Positions 27,398 to 36,282 of a DNA stretch of 64,000 nt are shown piece by piece. Numbering within the stretch: the stretch's first letter is position 1; every line of letters starts with the position of its first letter. The DNA lies in the NCBI RefSeq assembly GCF_016807185.1, contig NZ_JAEVYN010000002.1, positions 372,001 through 436,000 on the forward strand. The letters are read 5' to 3'. The position numbers were made by a program, and so were the translations under genes. The notes under the pieces are model-generated. The model saw only the letters and a program-made list of their open reading frames with translations, did not search any database and was not told the origin of the DNA. Origin of the DNA: Leptolyngbya sp. Cla-17. GTDB lineage: Bacteria; Cyanobacteriota; Cyanobacteriia; Leptolyngbyales; Leptolyngbyaceae.

Positions 27398-28830
27398 CAA
27401 CCATTCAGCGTTTATATAGCCTGCCCAACTGTAGCCTGATGCTAGAAGGCTTTAGCGATAACTTGTTGCTGAACTCAAGCGAATTTCGTCCGTTGCTGTC
27501 TATGCTGATCAACACGGAATGTCGGTTGGCACGCTTGGAAAAACCCTTGTCTGGAGGCCGGGAGTTTTTAGAAAGCTTAGTCTCTGTGGTGAGTCAATAC
27601 GCACAAGAGTTTTTGAGTGGATTGCACGCAACCAGGCTACCCAAGCAGTCTGCTACAGGGCTTGTGCGGCTTGAACGGGTGAATGATAATACCCATCGCT
27701 TAAGTCTACGAGCGCCCACAATTCTGGATAGCAATACCAATATTGCTTCTAGTCCAACCGAAATTGATCTCAGCACCGTCGAATTGTTTGATCTGGTTGA
27801 AGCCATCGATCAGCTTTTGGCCGATACACAAACGCTGCCAGATTTGTCGCTTAACTTAAAGCCCCTGTCGCGCAAAGAAATTGCCAAGACTGAACCTGTC
27901 ACCAAGCAGATTGTGCCAGCAGCGATCGGGCTTTCTAGCTTGGCGGCGGCAGCTTTTGCACTTTCGTTGCTGCCCGTCCCCAAAGTAGAGCCGCCTAAAG
28001 ATCTGTATCCAGTGCGATCGAGTGCGACCACTACCACGCCACCAATCTCTGGCTCATCCCCCACTCCGGCTCCGAGTCAATCGACTCCGTCTCCCAGCCC
28101 CAGTGCGTTGAGTTCAAGTCCCAGCCCCGCTACTGCTGATTTGAAAAAACTGGAAGCTACTTTAACAGCAGCCCCTGAAATTTCAGACCCCACCACGCTG
28201 GATCAGATAGGCAAGCAGCTTCGTGGAAAAATTGAGCAAAAGTGGACAACTAAATCGGTCCTTCCTCAAGACTTGATCTATCAGGTTGGAGTAGGCAATG
28301 ATGGGGCAATTCTCGGTTACAAAGCAGTGAATGCAGCCGCTTTAGACAATGCTGCTAAAGTACCCCTGCTGGATTTAGTTGCTCGTCAGGGCGATCGCCC
28401 CACTTCAGACCCACTTGCTCTTTTTAAGGTCGTTTTTACTCCCAGTGGCGATTTGGAAGTTGCACCCTGGAACCAGGTGACGACTTCGCCGATTACAGGA
28501 ATTACCGAAATCACGGAATCCGCTAAGCTAGAGGAAATTTTGCCGAAACTGCGGAGCCAAATCAATCAAGGCTGGGCAACTGCCCCAAATTTTAACGAAG
28601 ATTTGATTTACAAAGTGCGGATTAGAGAAGATGGCACCGTCGTTGACTACAGCGCCGAAAACGATGCTGCTGCTCGCTATGCCCAAGAAACCCCACTAAG
28701 CAAACTGGGCAAATTAATTGCAAATAGTAATACTGCTCCAGTTCAAGAACCGCTTGCCTTATATAAAGTAGTGTTTACGCCCCCCGAAGGTGCAGTAGAA
28801 ATTAGCCCTTGGCGCGGTTGGCAAAACTAG
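27394..28830 (+). CDS. DUF4335 membrane protein with duplicated C-terminal domain
   Basis: 478 residues. N-terminal about 150 residues form the DUF4335 region (YSLPNCSLMLEGFSDN). A single membrane helix follows at about 170-190 (AAIGLSSLAAAAFALSLLPVP), then a 50-residue Pro/Ser/Thr linker (GSSPTPAPSQSTPSPSPSA) and two copies of a 100-residue domain (about 247-370 and 380-478) sharing L-R-x-x-I-x-x-x-W, DLIY(Q/K)V and PLAL(F/Y)KVVFTP. The arrangement, helix plus proline linker plus repeated domain, resembles an envelope-spanning tether. Translationally coupled to the DUF3038 gene. Function not known. Confidence 0.8.
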   Translation: MTTIQRLYSLPNCSLMLEGFSDNLLLNSSEFRPLLSMLINTECRLARLEKPLSGGREFLESLVSVVSQYAQEFLSGLHATRLPKQSATGLVRLERVNDNTHRLSLRAPTILDSNTNIASSPTEIDLSTVELFDLVEAIDQLLADTQTLPDLSLNLKPLSRKEIAKTEPVTKQIVPAAIGLSSLAAAAFALSLLPVPKVEPPKDLYPVRSSATTTTPPISGSSPTPAPSQSTPSPSPSALSSSPSPATADLKKLEATLTAAPEISDPTTLDQIGKQLRGKIEQKWTTKSVLPQDLIYQVGVGNDGAILGYKAVNAAALDNAAKVPLLDLVARQGDRPTSDPLALFKVVFTPSGDLEVAPWNQVTTSPITGITEITESAKLEEILPKLRSQINQGWATAPNFNEDLIYKVRIREDGTVVDYSAENDAAARYAQETPLSKLGKLIANSNTAPVQEPLALYKVVFTPPEGAVEISPWRGWQN

Positions 28831-29270
28831 CTCTGAGGTATTTTGAGTGATGGGCACCTCAATTTAAATTCTCAGCCTTGACTCATTTTCCCGTTGCGAT
28901 CGCAACCAAAATACATCCTTCAGTAGGCCTACAGGATTACCTCACTATCTATCAATGCTCTCATTGAGATGTGTATGGGGCAAAAAAATGTTTGTCAGAT
29001 TGAAGCGGTTGTAATCCTGCTTTAGAATTGCGAAAAGTATAAATAAAGAGGACACGAGTTTTTGATCCCTGCTTTCAGATAAAAAATTAAGCTAACTTGA
29101 AGAAACTTCGACTTGCTTCTCCTCCATTTAACTAGTGCTGCTGGTTTAATAAAAAAGGGATAATAATGAATTGACTTCAAAAATGGCAGCGCCTTAACCT
29201 CTTAGAAAGCGGTGCTCCTGCCCGAATCAACCTTGTCTAAGTCAAATTCTGTATTATTCTCGATTTTTTC
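28831..29270. other. Intergenic region upstream of map
   Basis: 440 bases with no gene I can support. It contains GTTGCGATCGCAAC near 28893, a HIP1 extended to a 14-base palindrome, and otherwise AT-rich sequence likely to include the map promoter. Confidence 0.4.
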
Positions 29271-30095
29271 ATGAATATTTTGAGTCAATTGCTAAACAAG
29301 CCTGCTCTTCCAGCTCCTAAACGGCAGCGCCGAGGAATTGAGATTAAGTCATCTCGCGAAATTGCAACGATGCGGCAAGCTGCAAAAATTGTGGCAACCG
29401 TTCTTAAGGAAATTTCAGGACGAGTTGAGCCAGGTATGACCACTTTAGATCTCGATACTTACGCAGAGCAGCGTATTCGGGAAATGGGTGCAACTCCTAG
29501 TTTTAAGGGATATCATGGCTTCCCTGCTTCGATTTGTTCATCCATCAACAACGAAGTAGTCCATGGAATCCCTAATCGGCGCAAGGTGATTCGAGCTGGC
29601 GATGTCCTAAAAGTGGATACAGGAGCCTATTTTGAAGGTTTTCATGGCGATTCTTGCATCACGATCGCAGTTGGCACAGTTGCAGTCGAAGCCGAACGCC
29701 TGATCCGGGTTGCCGAAGAAGCTCTCTACAAAGGCATTGAACAGGTGAAAGCAGGGGCTTATCTGCTTGATTTGGCAGGGGCGATCGAAGATTATGTGAA
29801 GGCAAACGGGTTTACCGTCGTGGAAGATTTCACTGGGCATGGCGTGGGGCGTAACCTCCATGAAGAGCCTTCAGTCTTTAACTTTCGGACTAAAGAAATG
29901 CCGAATGAAAAGTTGCGGGCAGGAATGACATTGGCGATCGAGCCAATTGTCAACCAAGGCTCCAGATATGTTCGTATTTTGGGCGATCGCTGGACTGCCG
30001 TTACTGTGGATAAAAAACTGTCTGCCCAATTTGAACACACGGTTTTAGTCACCGATACAGGCTACGAAATCCTTACTGATCGCACCGCAGTTTAA
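29271..30095 (+). CDS. map: Type I methionine aminopeptidase
   Basis: Removes initiator methionine from nascent proteins. The 274-residue protein has the pita-bread fold with the five metal ligands visible: Asp in VLKVDTGAYFEGFHGDSC (two), His in DFTGHGVGRNLHE, Glu in LAIEPIV and Glu in AQFEHTVLVTD. An N-terminal extension of about 20 residues (LLNKPALPAPKRQRRGI) precedes the catalytic start EIKSSREIATMRQAA. Cyanobacteria usually encode several; this is one paralogue. Confidence 0.93.
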   Translation: MNILSQLLNKPALPAPKRQRRGIEIKSSREIATMRQAAKIVATVLKEISGRVEPGMTTLDLDTYAEQRIREMGATPSFKGYHGFPASICSSINNEVVHGIPNRRKVIRAGDVLKVDTGAYFEGFHGDSCITIAVGTVAVEAERLIRVAEEALYKGIEQVKAGAYLLDLAGAIEDYVKANGFTVVEDFTGHGVGRNLHEEPSVFNFRTKEMPNEKLRAGMTLAIEPIVNQGSRYVRILGDRWTAVTVDKKLSAQFEHTVLVTDTGYEILTDRTAV

Positions 30096-30187
30096 TTGAA
30101 CTAACATCATAATTTTGCTCTAGATTCAGGCTAAGCTGAGGCATTGATTGTTTGGCTATCTTAGCCCTCCCCCCTTTTTCTGAGCCT

Positions 30188-30628
30188 ATGTACCTTACTC
30201 AGTTGCGATCGCTGGCGATCGTCCTATTCACCAGCTTAAGTCTAGTTTTCAATCCTTGGTTTACGGCTTCAGCCCAAGCGCTGGTTCAAATCAAGCTTTC
30301 CGAGATTTCTTATCATGCTTGTTCGGCTGAACTAGCAGAAGGGACTGTAACCAGCGGCAGCGCGACGGCCGCTAGCTGCTTCATCGTCACGGGCAAAACA
30401 GAAAACACGTCGGGCAAACCCGTGATCAACGCCGATATTTTCGGACGCATTTATGATGCAAACGATAATTCCATCATGGAAAACCGCACTCGGCTTGGCT
30501 CTATTGAAGAAGTCCCCCCTGGCGTGAGCGATTTTGAGCTGAGAATTACTGTTCCTGCGAATCAACCGCCTCCTTTAAAGCTAGAGCAGTTCAAAGCCGC
30601 TGGGTTTACTGGCAAAGTGAGACGATAA
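30188..30628 (+). CDS. Exported hypothetical protein
   Basis: About 146 residues with a signal peptide (LRSLAIVLFTSLSLVFNPWFTASAQA). The mature part resembles small beta-sandwich domains of the FxLYD kind: CFIVTGKTENTSGKPVINADIFGRIYDANDNSIMENRT, with IPPG-like EVPPGVSDFELRI. Two cysteines (HACS, ASCFI) could pair. The start at ATG 30188 places the signal peptide at the N-terminus; TTG 30152 would add a dozen non-signal residues. Monocistronic and followed by a stem-loop. Function unknown. Confidence 0.7.
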   Translation: MYLTQLRSLAIVLFTSLSLVFNPWFTASAQALVQIKLSEISYHACSAELAEGTVTSGSATAASCFIVTGKTENTSGKPVINADIFGRIYDANDNSIMENRTRLGSIEEVPPGVSDFELRITVPANQPPPLKLEQFKAAGFTGKVRR

Positions 30629-30661
30629 CGAGTTCTTTGCGTTAGTTGAATTCATAAAGCA

Positions 30662-30694
30662 AAGCCTCGCTCATAAAATTATGGAGCGAGGCTT
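30662..30694. terminator. Perfect 11-bp stem-loop between convergent genes
   Basis: AAGCCTCGCTC and GAGCGAGGCTT form a perfect stem around an 11-base loop, between the exported protein (+) and yggT (-). There is no strong T run on either side, so a bidirectional terminator is likely but not certain. Confidence 0.7.
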
Positions 30695-30753
30695 CAGCCT
30701 ACTTTAAAGACACTATCAACAAACAGCTTAGGTATTGCAATCAACCATTTTCT

Positions 30754-31032
30754 TTAAGAGAAACGAAAAGAATCCAGTGCTTGCTGAATAAAACTAAGCA
30801 AGAGGAACGCCAACATGGGAGAAAAATCTAAACCACCCAACGGAGGAATAATGTTTCGAAAAATATTGAGATAGGGGTCAGTCAGCTGACTCAGAATCGA
30901 AAAAGGTGGATCGAACCAATTGACGTTAGGGAACCAACTCAACAAAATTCTGACCAGCAGCAAAGCCAAGTAGATACTAACGAAGGTCGCTAGGGTAGAC
31001 ACAAACAGAGCAAGGGGAGAGGCAGTAGTCAT
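30754..31032 (-). CDS. YggT family membrane protein (Ycf19-like)
   Basis: 92 residues, two membrane helices (ALFVSTLATFVSIYLALLLVRILLSW and LDFSPMLAFLLLSFIQQAL) joined by the family motif SWFPNVNWFDPPFSILSQLTDPYLNIFRNIIPPLGGLD. YggT/Ycf19 proteins occur in plastids and cyanobacteria, where roles in membrane or thylakoid organisation have been proposed. It is the second of two minus-strand genes here, 130 bases after the YtxH-like gene. Confidence 0.9.
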   Translation of the reverse strand: MTTASPLALFVSTLATFVSIYLALLLVRILLSWFPNVNWFDPPFSILSQLTDPYLNIFRNIIPPLGGLDFSPMLAFLLLSFIQQALDSFRFS

Positions 31033-31161
31033 AAGCAGTAATACTCGTAATAGCGATTGTAGGTTGCTAGATCGCTTTGTCTATCTTGCAAAACAGCCTG
31101 AGCTTAGCGTTCTTAACGACTAGTTTAACATTCTACTTTTCGTCTGGATTTTTTCGTGGAA

Positions 31162-31521
31162 TTAGCCTTGCCCATGAGGCTTTTTCGAAATTGCTTGTTC
31201 ACTCGTATCGCTGACCAAACTGCCATTGACACCCCCTAGTTGCTGACGCACATCGTCGATCGCATCATTCAACTGGGCAATTTTGTCTTCCAAACTGCGG
31301 CGGGCTGCTTCCATATCTGTTTGGGCACTAGCAGGCTTAAACAAGCCTCTGCGCTGAGTTGGCTTGCCCTCTAAAGGACTTGTACCTAGCACAGGCTCTT
31401 CCGTCTCAGACGAATTTTCGAGCTGCTTGGTGGCGATGAGCGCACCCACGACACCACCCATGACACCACCCACAAGAGTGCCAAGTAAAAAACCACCTGC
31501 AAATCCGTCTTGTTGACTCAT
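31162..31521 (-). CDS. YtxH-like small membrane protein
   Basis: About 119 residues from MSQQDGFAGGFLLG. A glycine-rich membrane segment (GGFLLGTLVGGVMGGVVGALIA) is followed by a charged region and a predicted coiled coil (MEAARRSLEDKIAQLNDAIDDVRQQLGG). Typical of conserved small YtxH-like proteins in cyanobacteria. The frame extends to 31563 but conserved character begins at 31521. Function unknown. Confidence 0.7.
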   Translation of the reverse strand: MSQQDGFAGGFLLGTLVGGVMGGVVGALIATKQLENSSETEEPVLGTSPLEGKPTQRRGLFKPASAQTDMEAARRSLEDKIAQLNDAIDDVRQQLGGVNGSLVSDTSEQAISKKPHGQG

Positions 31522-31630
31522 TACAAACCAAGTTACTTGCTCTACAGGAAACCAATCGACCATTATTCTCTCAGCTTAGCGGCTGTAGCCCAAGGTTGAT
31601 ACACGGTATCCCGTGTTTAGCGTATCATTT

Positions 31631-32281
31631 TCAAGTGCCAAAGGTGCGATCGCCCGCATCTCCTAATCCTGGAACAATAAAACCATGTTCATTAACCTGC
31701 TCATCAATTGCAGCAGTGTAAACATGCAAACTTGGGTAGGCAGCACTCAATTTTTGTAATGCAGGTGGAGCTGTCACCACCGAAATAATCCGTACCATCG
31801 CCGGATCGATGCCCCGTTTGGTCAGCTCTGCCATAACCGAAATGATAGTTCCTCCCGTTGCCAGCATTGGCTCTGGAATTAAAATACGGGTTTGAGGATC
31901 AAAACTATCTGGCAGTTTGTTGAGATAGCAACTCGCTTCTAAAGTTGCTTCGTTGCGAACAAAGCCCAAATGATAAATCGAGGCTAAAGGCAGCAAGGTT
32001 TGAGCGCCATCGAGTAATGCCAAACCTGCCCGCAGAATCGGCACCATCGCCATAGGAACTTCTGGATCTACAAAGGTGCCAGGACAGGTGGCTAAAGGAG
32101 TTTCCAGGGTGACATCCTTTGTGGGTAGCCAATCGCGAATGGCTTCGTAAGTGAGCCAGCGTCCTAACTCAGTCATAGATGTGCGAAATAGCGAAGAAGG
32201 GGTCGCTGCATTTCGAGCGATCGCTAGCCAGTGCTTAATCAAGGGATGTGGAGGAACGTAAACCCGTAACTGAAGAGTCAT
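31631..32281 (-). CDS. upp: Uracil phosphoribosyltransferase
   Basis: Salvage enzyme forming UMP from uracil and PRPP. 216 residues from MTLQLRVYVPPHPLIKHWL, with substrate and PRPP-binding features: VPILRAGLALLDG, and the type I PRTase loop PMLATGGTIISVM. C-terminal GFIVPGLGDAGDRTFGT is the uracil-binding end. The open frame begins at 32320 but ATG 32281 aligns with family N-termini. Divergent from the small RNA and crtH. Confidence 0.94.
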   Translation of the reverse strand: MTLQLRVYVPPHPLIKHWLAIARNAATPSSLFRTSMTELGRWLTYEAIRDWLPTKDVTLETPLATCPGTFVDPEVPMAMVPILRAGLALLDGAQTLLPLASIYHLGFVRNEATLEASCYLNKLPDSFDPQTRILIPEPMLATGGTIISVMAELTKRGIDPAMVRIISVVTAPPALQKLSAAYPSLHVYTAAIDEQVNEHGFIVPGLGDAGDRTFGT

Positions 32282-32421
32282 AACCGCTGAGTGGCATTCT
32301 GGCTGTGGATATTGCCTCATAATACTTCCCCTTGAAGAATTTTTGCAGCAGCGGATTGAAAGGGGCGATCGCTCGCATGTCGTCTAAGCCACCATACTAT
32401 TGAGAAATAGTATCAATATAG

Positions 32422-32450
32422 TTGACATAGAATATCAACAAGCTTATATT
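32422..32450 (+). promoter_or_regulatory. Near-consensus sigma70 promoter
   Basis: TTGACA at 32422-32427 and TATATT at 32445-32450, separated by exactly 17 bases. The -35 is a perfect match and the -10 differs from TATAAT at one position. Expected transcript start is near 32457. It lies 190 bases before crtH, and a terminator follows within about 80 bases. Confidence 0.8.
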
Positions 32451-32456
32451 GGTTCT

Positions 32457-32528
32457 CAAGTGTTCTCCTCTTTGAAGGATCGGCAGGTGGGATTAGTCGG
32501 CGTTCGCAGGCTAGTCCCATTTTTTTTT
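32457..32528 (+). ncRNA. Candidate small RNA of about 72 nt upstream of crtH
   Basis: Between the promoter above and a strong intrinsic terminator. The terminator is TGGGATTAG (32488-32496) pairing with CTAGTCCCA (32511-32519), nine pairs with one G-U, then nine T residues. The 5' part carries TTCTCCTCTTTGAAGGA, which has a pyrimidine-rich CTCCTC that can pair with Shine-Dalgarno sequences and a small UCCU/AGGA hairpin. No reading frame of note. It could be a free regulatory RNA or a crtH leader attenuator. The CTCCTC motif recalls PsrR1-type RNAs, but I cannot confirm homology. Confidence 0.65.
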
Positions 32529-32640
32529 GAAAACAGCCGAGTGTTTATCTAAAGTGAATCCGCCAAGAGGCACTTCCAGATACACTAAAAAATAGTCATT
32601 GCATAGTTTGCCTGACTGCAATATTTCGTAGCGTACCCTT

Positions 32641-34209
32641 GTGTCTCCTAATCCACTTGTGTCTTCTAGCTCTGAATTGTTTTCCCCTCTTTCTACCAGT
32701 TCTGAAGATCAGACTCTGCCAGAATTTGATGTCATTGTGGTTGGTTCCGGCATTGGAGGCTTAGTCACGGCGACTCAGCTGGCTATAAAAGGCGCTAAGG
32801 TTCTGGTTTTAGAGCGGTATTTAATTCCTGGTGGCAGTGCCGGATATTTTGAACGAGCCGGCTACCGCTTCGATGTAGGCGCTTCCATGATGTTTGGGTT
32901 TGGCGATCGCGGCACCACCAATCTACTAACTCGTGCTCTAGCAGCCGTGGATATGCGGCTCGAAACCATTGCCGATCCGGTGCAAATTCACTATCACCTA
33001 CCGAATGGATTGGATCTCAAAGTTCATCGCGATTATGAGAAGTTCTTGCAAGAATTGAGCGATCGCTTCCCCCATGAAAAAGACGGCATTCGGCGATTTT
33101 ATGATGAGTGCTGGAAAGTTTTTAACTGTCTGAATGCGATCGAACTTTTGTCTCTAGAAGAACCACGCTATTTGATGCGGGTATTCTTCCAGCATCCACT
33201 CGCTTGTTTAGGCTTAGTCAAATATCTGCCGAAAAATGCTGGAGACTACGCCCGACAGTTTATCCGCGATCCTGAACTGCTGAAATTTATTGATATGGAG
33301 TGCTTTTGCTGGTCAGTGGTGCCAGCCGATCTCACACCAATGATTAATGCAGGCATGGTGTTTAGCGATCGCCACTACGGAGGCATCAACTATCCCAAAG
33401 GGGGCGTTGGCAAAATTGCCCAAGCGCTAGTAGAGGGTTTAGAGAAACACGGTGGGCGGATTCAATATAAAGCGAGAGTCACGCAGATAATTCAAGAGAA
33501 TGGTCGAGCAGTTGGGGTACGGCTTGCTTCCGGTGAAACGATTCGAGCAAAGCAGATTGTTTCCAACGCTACCCGCTGGGATACCTTTGAAAAATTGCTT
33601 CCACCCGAAAAAATGCCTTTGGCTGAGAAGAAATGGCAGCAGCGCTATCGTAAATCTCCTAGTTTTCTGAGCTTACATCTTGGCGTTAAAGCGCAGGCGC
33701 TACCTTTGGGAACAGAATGCCACCATATTCTGTTGGAAGACTGGAACAACATGGAGACAGAGGAAGGTACTATTTTTGTGTCGCTTCCTAGCCTACTTGA
33801 TCCAACCCTCGCCCCCAGTGGATACCATATCATTCACGCTTTTACTCCCAGTTGGCTAGAAACTTGGCAGGGGCTTTCACCAAGCGACTATGAGGAGCGA
33901 AAAGAAGAAGCAGCGGCTCGCATTATTGCCCGACTAGAAGCAATTTTTCCTAGTCTTTCCGCCCATTTGGACTATCAAGAAGTGGGAACGCCTCGCACCC
34001 ATCGCCGCTTTTTAGGACGAGACGATGGCACTTATGGTCCAATTCCGGTTCGCAAGCTAGCAGGATTATTAGGCATGCCCTTTAACCGGACGGCAATTTC
34101 GGGGCTTTACTGTGTGGGAGATAGTACATTTCCAGGACAAGGACTCAACGCTGTTGCCTTTTCTGGTTTTGCTTGTGCTCATCGAGTTGGGGTTGATCTC
34201 GGTTTATAA
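32641..34209 (+). CDS. crtH: Carotenoid isomerase CrtH (CRTISO type)
   Basis: Converts poly-cis-lycopene to all-trans-lycopene in the plant/cyanobacterial carotene pathway. 522 residues; N-terminal FAD-binding VIVVGSGIGGLVTATQLAIKGAKVLVLERY, then the CRTISO segment GGSAGYFERAGYRFDVGASMMFGFG, and the C-terminal flavin motif YCVGDSTFPGQGLNAVAFSGFACA. The start GTG at 32641 gives a 28-residue leader rich in Ser; no ATG is available before the Rossmann motif. A small RNA with its own terminator precedes it, so crtH may need its own promoter after 32530. Confidence 0.93.
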   Translation: MSPNPLVSSSSELFSPLSTSSEDQTLPEFDVIVVGSGIGGLVTATQLAIKGAKVLVLERYLIPGGSAGYFERAGYRFDVGASMMFGFGDRGTTNLLTRALAAVDMRLETIADPVQIHYHLPNGLDLKVHRDYEKFLQELSDRFPHEKDGIRRFYDECWKVFNCLNAIELLSLEEPRYLMRVFFQHPLACLGLVKYLPKNAGDYARQFIRDPELLKFIDMECFCWSVVPADLTPMINAGMVFSDRHYGGINYPKGGVGKIAQALVEGLEKHGGRIQYKARVTQIIQENGRAVGVRLASGETIRAKQIVSNATRWDTFEKLLPPEKMPLAEKKWQQRYRKSPSFLSLHLGVKAQALPLGTECHHILLEDWNNMETEEGTIFVSLPSLLDPTLAPSGYHIIHAFTPSWLETWQGLSPSDYEERKEEAAARIIARLEAIFPSLSAHLDYQEVGTPRTHRRFLGRDDGTYGPIPVRKLAGLLGMPFNRTAISGLYCVGDSTFPGQGLNAVAFSGFACAHRVGVDLGL

Positions 34210-34240
34210 GCTCAGTGAAATAGTTGAATAAATGCGATGC

Positions 34241-34441
34241 TCAATCGACTACCCGTAGCCGTCCGGCACGCAGCAGATCAAACACGCGATTAATCAGCGC
34301 TTGTTCTGTAGAGTTGAGTGTATCTAGAGAAAGCAGCGTCGCCATAAATTGCTGCTGGTCTAAACGGGTAATTCGTCCAGAAGACGTAATCTTATCAACT
34401 GTTTGCTCAACAGTAGTAGTTGGGATTCTTGCTTGCTTCAT
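34241..34441 (-). CDS. Small conserved hypothetical protein
   Basis: 66 residues from MKQARIPTTTVEQTVDK. The middle, SGRITRLDQQQFMATLLSLDTLNSTEQALINRVFDLLR, resembles a small protein type I have seen in cyanobacteria without assigned function. Helical, no membrane segment. ATG 34468 is an alternative start. Convergent with crtH, whose stop is 31 bases away. Confidence 0.6.
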   Translation of the reverse strand: MKQARIPTTTVEQTVDKITSSGRITRLDQQQFMATLLSLDTLNSTEQALINRVFDLLRAGRLRVVD

Positions 34442-34705
34442 GTCTATTAACCGTGATGCGTAGAGCATAGATTCTATGAACTATAGAAGCTGTCTTGGGA
34501 GAAGAAAAATACTTTCTTTCACACGCTTTCTATCTACTAAAGTCTTATTTTTGATTTGAAATGACCATGCTGAATAGGTTAATCGAATCTAACGCTAAAT
34601 TACATCGATAAAATTACTAAGCTGCAAGCTCTGCGATCGCGCGCAGAATCGTAAATCCCCCAGGAGATTTCAACTACTGCAATGGCGGATTAGGTAAATA
34701 CTATG

Positions 34706-34756
34706 AATCCTGAGGACTTGAGCAGGCAGGGATCGCCCAGCCAAGTCCTCAGGATT
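34706..34756. terminator. 15-bp perfect inverted repeat downstream of ho1
   Basis: AATCCTGAGGACTTG and CAAGTCCTCAGGATT pair perfectly around a 21-base loop, 30 bases beyond the ho1 stop. There is no clear T run, so its role as terminator or transcript-stabilising hairpin is inferred. Confidence 0.65.
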
Positions 34757-34785
34757 CGAGATAACAGATCAAAAGTAGTTTGAAT

Positions 34786-35502
34786 TTACTCAGCAGTGAC
34801 CAGTTCAGTACTGCCACGATTGCGGCGGCGAGTCAGAGAGTTGAATAGCATAATGCCAATCGCTTTAATCAGGCTGCCTTCCAGCTCTTTGAACATGGTC
34901 ATATTTAGTCCAAAAGCATGATTCGCTTCATCCACAATCTGATCTGCTACTACGTCATCTACGGGCAGATCGTTCATTGCTTGACGATACTTGTTCTTAA
35001 AAGCTTTCTCATCAGAAATAGTCGGAAACTCATAGAAGTGGGTTCCTTCTCCATCAACCAGGTTCATACCCCGCTGGGCAACCCCTTTAAGAATTTGCCC
35101 ACCCGATAAATCACCTAAGTAGCGCGTGTAGGAATGAGCAACCAATAGCTCAGGTTGCGTATTAGAAATCTCTCGAATCCGAGCCACATAGTTCTGAGCC
35201 GCAACAGAAGGAGCGATCTGTTCGCGCCAGTTGGTGCCGTAATAAAAGCTGAGATCTTCTTCTAAAGGTGCTTTACGGTTTAGCTCCGGAAAGTAAATTT
35301 GGGAAAGGATGGGATGATGTTGATGGCGCTCAAGCTCTTCTTCCATGGCAGAGTAGACAAAGTAGAGATTGGCAGCGAGTTTACGGTAAGACGTTTTTTC
35401 AACGGTTCCTTTCAAAAAACATGCAACAAATCCAGTATTTTCTGCCATTGAGTGCGACTTTTTAGTGCCCTCACGCAGCTTGGTTGCTAAATTACTACTC
35501 AT
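34786..35502 (-). CDS. ho1: Heme oxygenase HO1
   Basis: Opens heme to biliverdin IX-alpha with ferredoxin as electron donor, the first step towards phycocyanobilin. 238 residues: LATKLREGTKKSHSMAENTGFV contains the proximal heme-ligand histidine (KKSH), and the distal helix motif is YTRYLGDLSGGQILK. Length is normal for the cyanobacterial enzyme (also called pbsA1). It ends shortly before a 15-bp inverted repeat. Monocistronic. Confidence 0.95.
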   Translation of the reverse strand: MSSNLATKLREGTKKSHSMAENTGFVACFLKGTVEKTSYRKLAANLYFVYSAMEEELERHQHHPILSQIYFPELNRKAPLEEDLSFYYGTNWREQIAPSVAAQNYVARIREISNTQPELLVAHSYTRYLGDLSGGQILKGVAQRGMNLVDGEGTHFYEFPTISDEKAFKNKYRQAMNDLPVDDVVADQIVDEANHAFGLNMTMFKELEGSLIKAIGIMLFNSLTRRRNRGSTELVTAE

Positions 35503-35764
35503 GTTAAATCGTCTAGCCTATCGTTAGTTTTCAGGTGCAGATGTGTTCTAAAACGCTAAAAAGCCACCTAATTTGTTACGTTAGACCGATTTGCTCAGTA
35601 TTTTCATTAAAAATTCTGAAGTCGAGGTGTAAGACTCCAAGCATCGCTCAGAGCAAAAGCTAGTCTCATAGCTATAGACCTTAGCAAGAAGACTGAATCA
35701 TCTCCTTACTTGTTGCTATAAGGTGCTTAGAGTGTCTTAACAATTCGTGAAAAATCTTCGCCAG

Positions 35765-36106
35765 CTATTTGTCGTTGGAGACGACTTGGGGTAGCCCCAT
35801 GCTGTAGTTCATCACGCGAGATTCTAAGTTGTAAGAGATTTCGCCCTTTTGCAGGAGCGATCGCACAAAGTGTTCCAAATCTGAGCCAATGCGGCGAATG
35901 TTGTAATCGGTCAGATCTGCACCGCTATAGGCTTCTACGCCCTCATCAAACTTACGATAAACCTGCTGTAGGGCTTCTTCGCTCCAGTTAAACTCATTAT
36001 CTGGGTCAACATCCAGAGTCAATACATTCTCACTAGGAACCAGTTCATTATTTTCAACAGTGGCAGTGAAAATGTGGATATGGCGGGTTGTAGACTTTAA
36101 CAGCAT
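35765..36106 (-). CDS. ndhM: NAD(P)H-quinone oxidoreductase subunit M (NdhM)
   Basis: Small oxygenic-photosynthesis-specific subunit of the hydrophilic arm of NDH-1, shared by respiratory, cyclic and CO2-uptake complexes. 113 residues beginning MLLKSTTRHIHIFTA, with NVLTLDVDPDNEFNW, EAYSGADLTDYNIRRIGSDLEHFVRSLLQKGEI and NYSMGLPQV. All match the family strongly. It works with the NdhF/NdhD products encoded 13 kb away in this window. Confidence 0.94.
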   Translation of the reverse strand: MLLKSTTRHIHIFTATVENNELVPSENVLTLDVDPDNEFNWSEEALQQVYRKFDEGVEAYSGADLTDYNIRRIGSDLEHFVRSLLQKGEISYNLESRVMNYSMGLPQVVSNDK

Positions 36107-36282
36107 TGGCAGACCCAGAGGAACGCTTAAGATTACGTCTTTTATTGTAGGAGCAATTTCGCCATGTTTAGCTCCGTTCCAAGACTATAGATTTCTGTAG
36201 GAATGATAAAGAATGCACATGTTATGGAAGATTATCTCCGTAGACCTGTATAAATTCTAGACATACGCACTGTTTGAGATTT

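Noticed and set aside
31601..31616. ACACGG/CCGTGT hairpin after upp as a terminator
   Set aside because: Only a 6-bp stem with a short T run; too weak to list as a feature.
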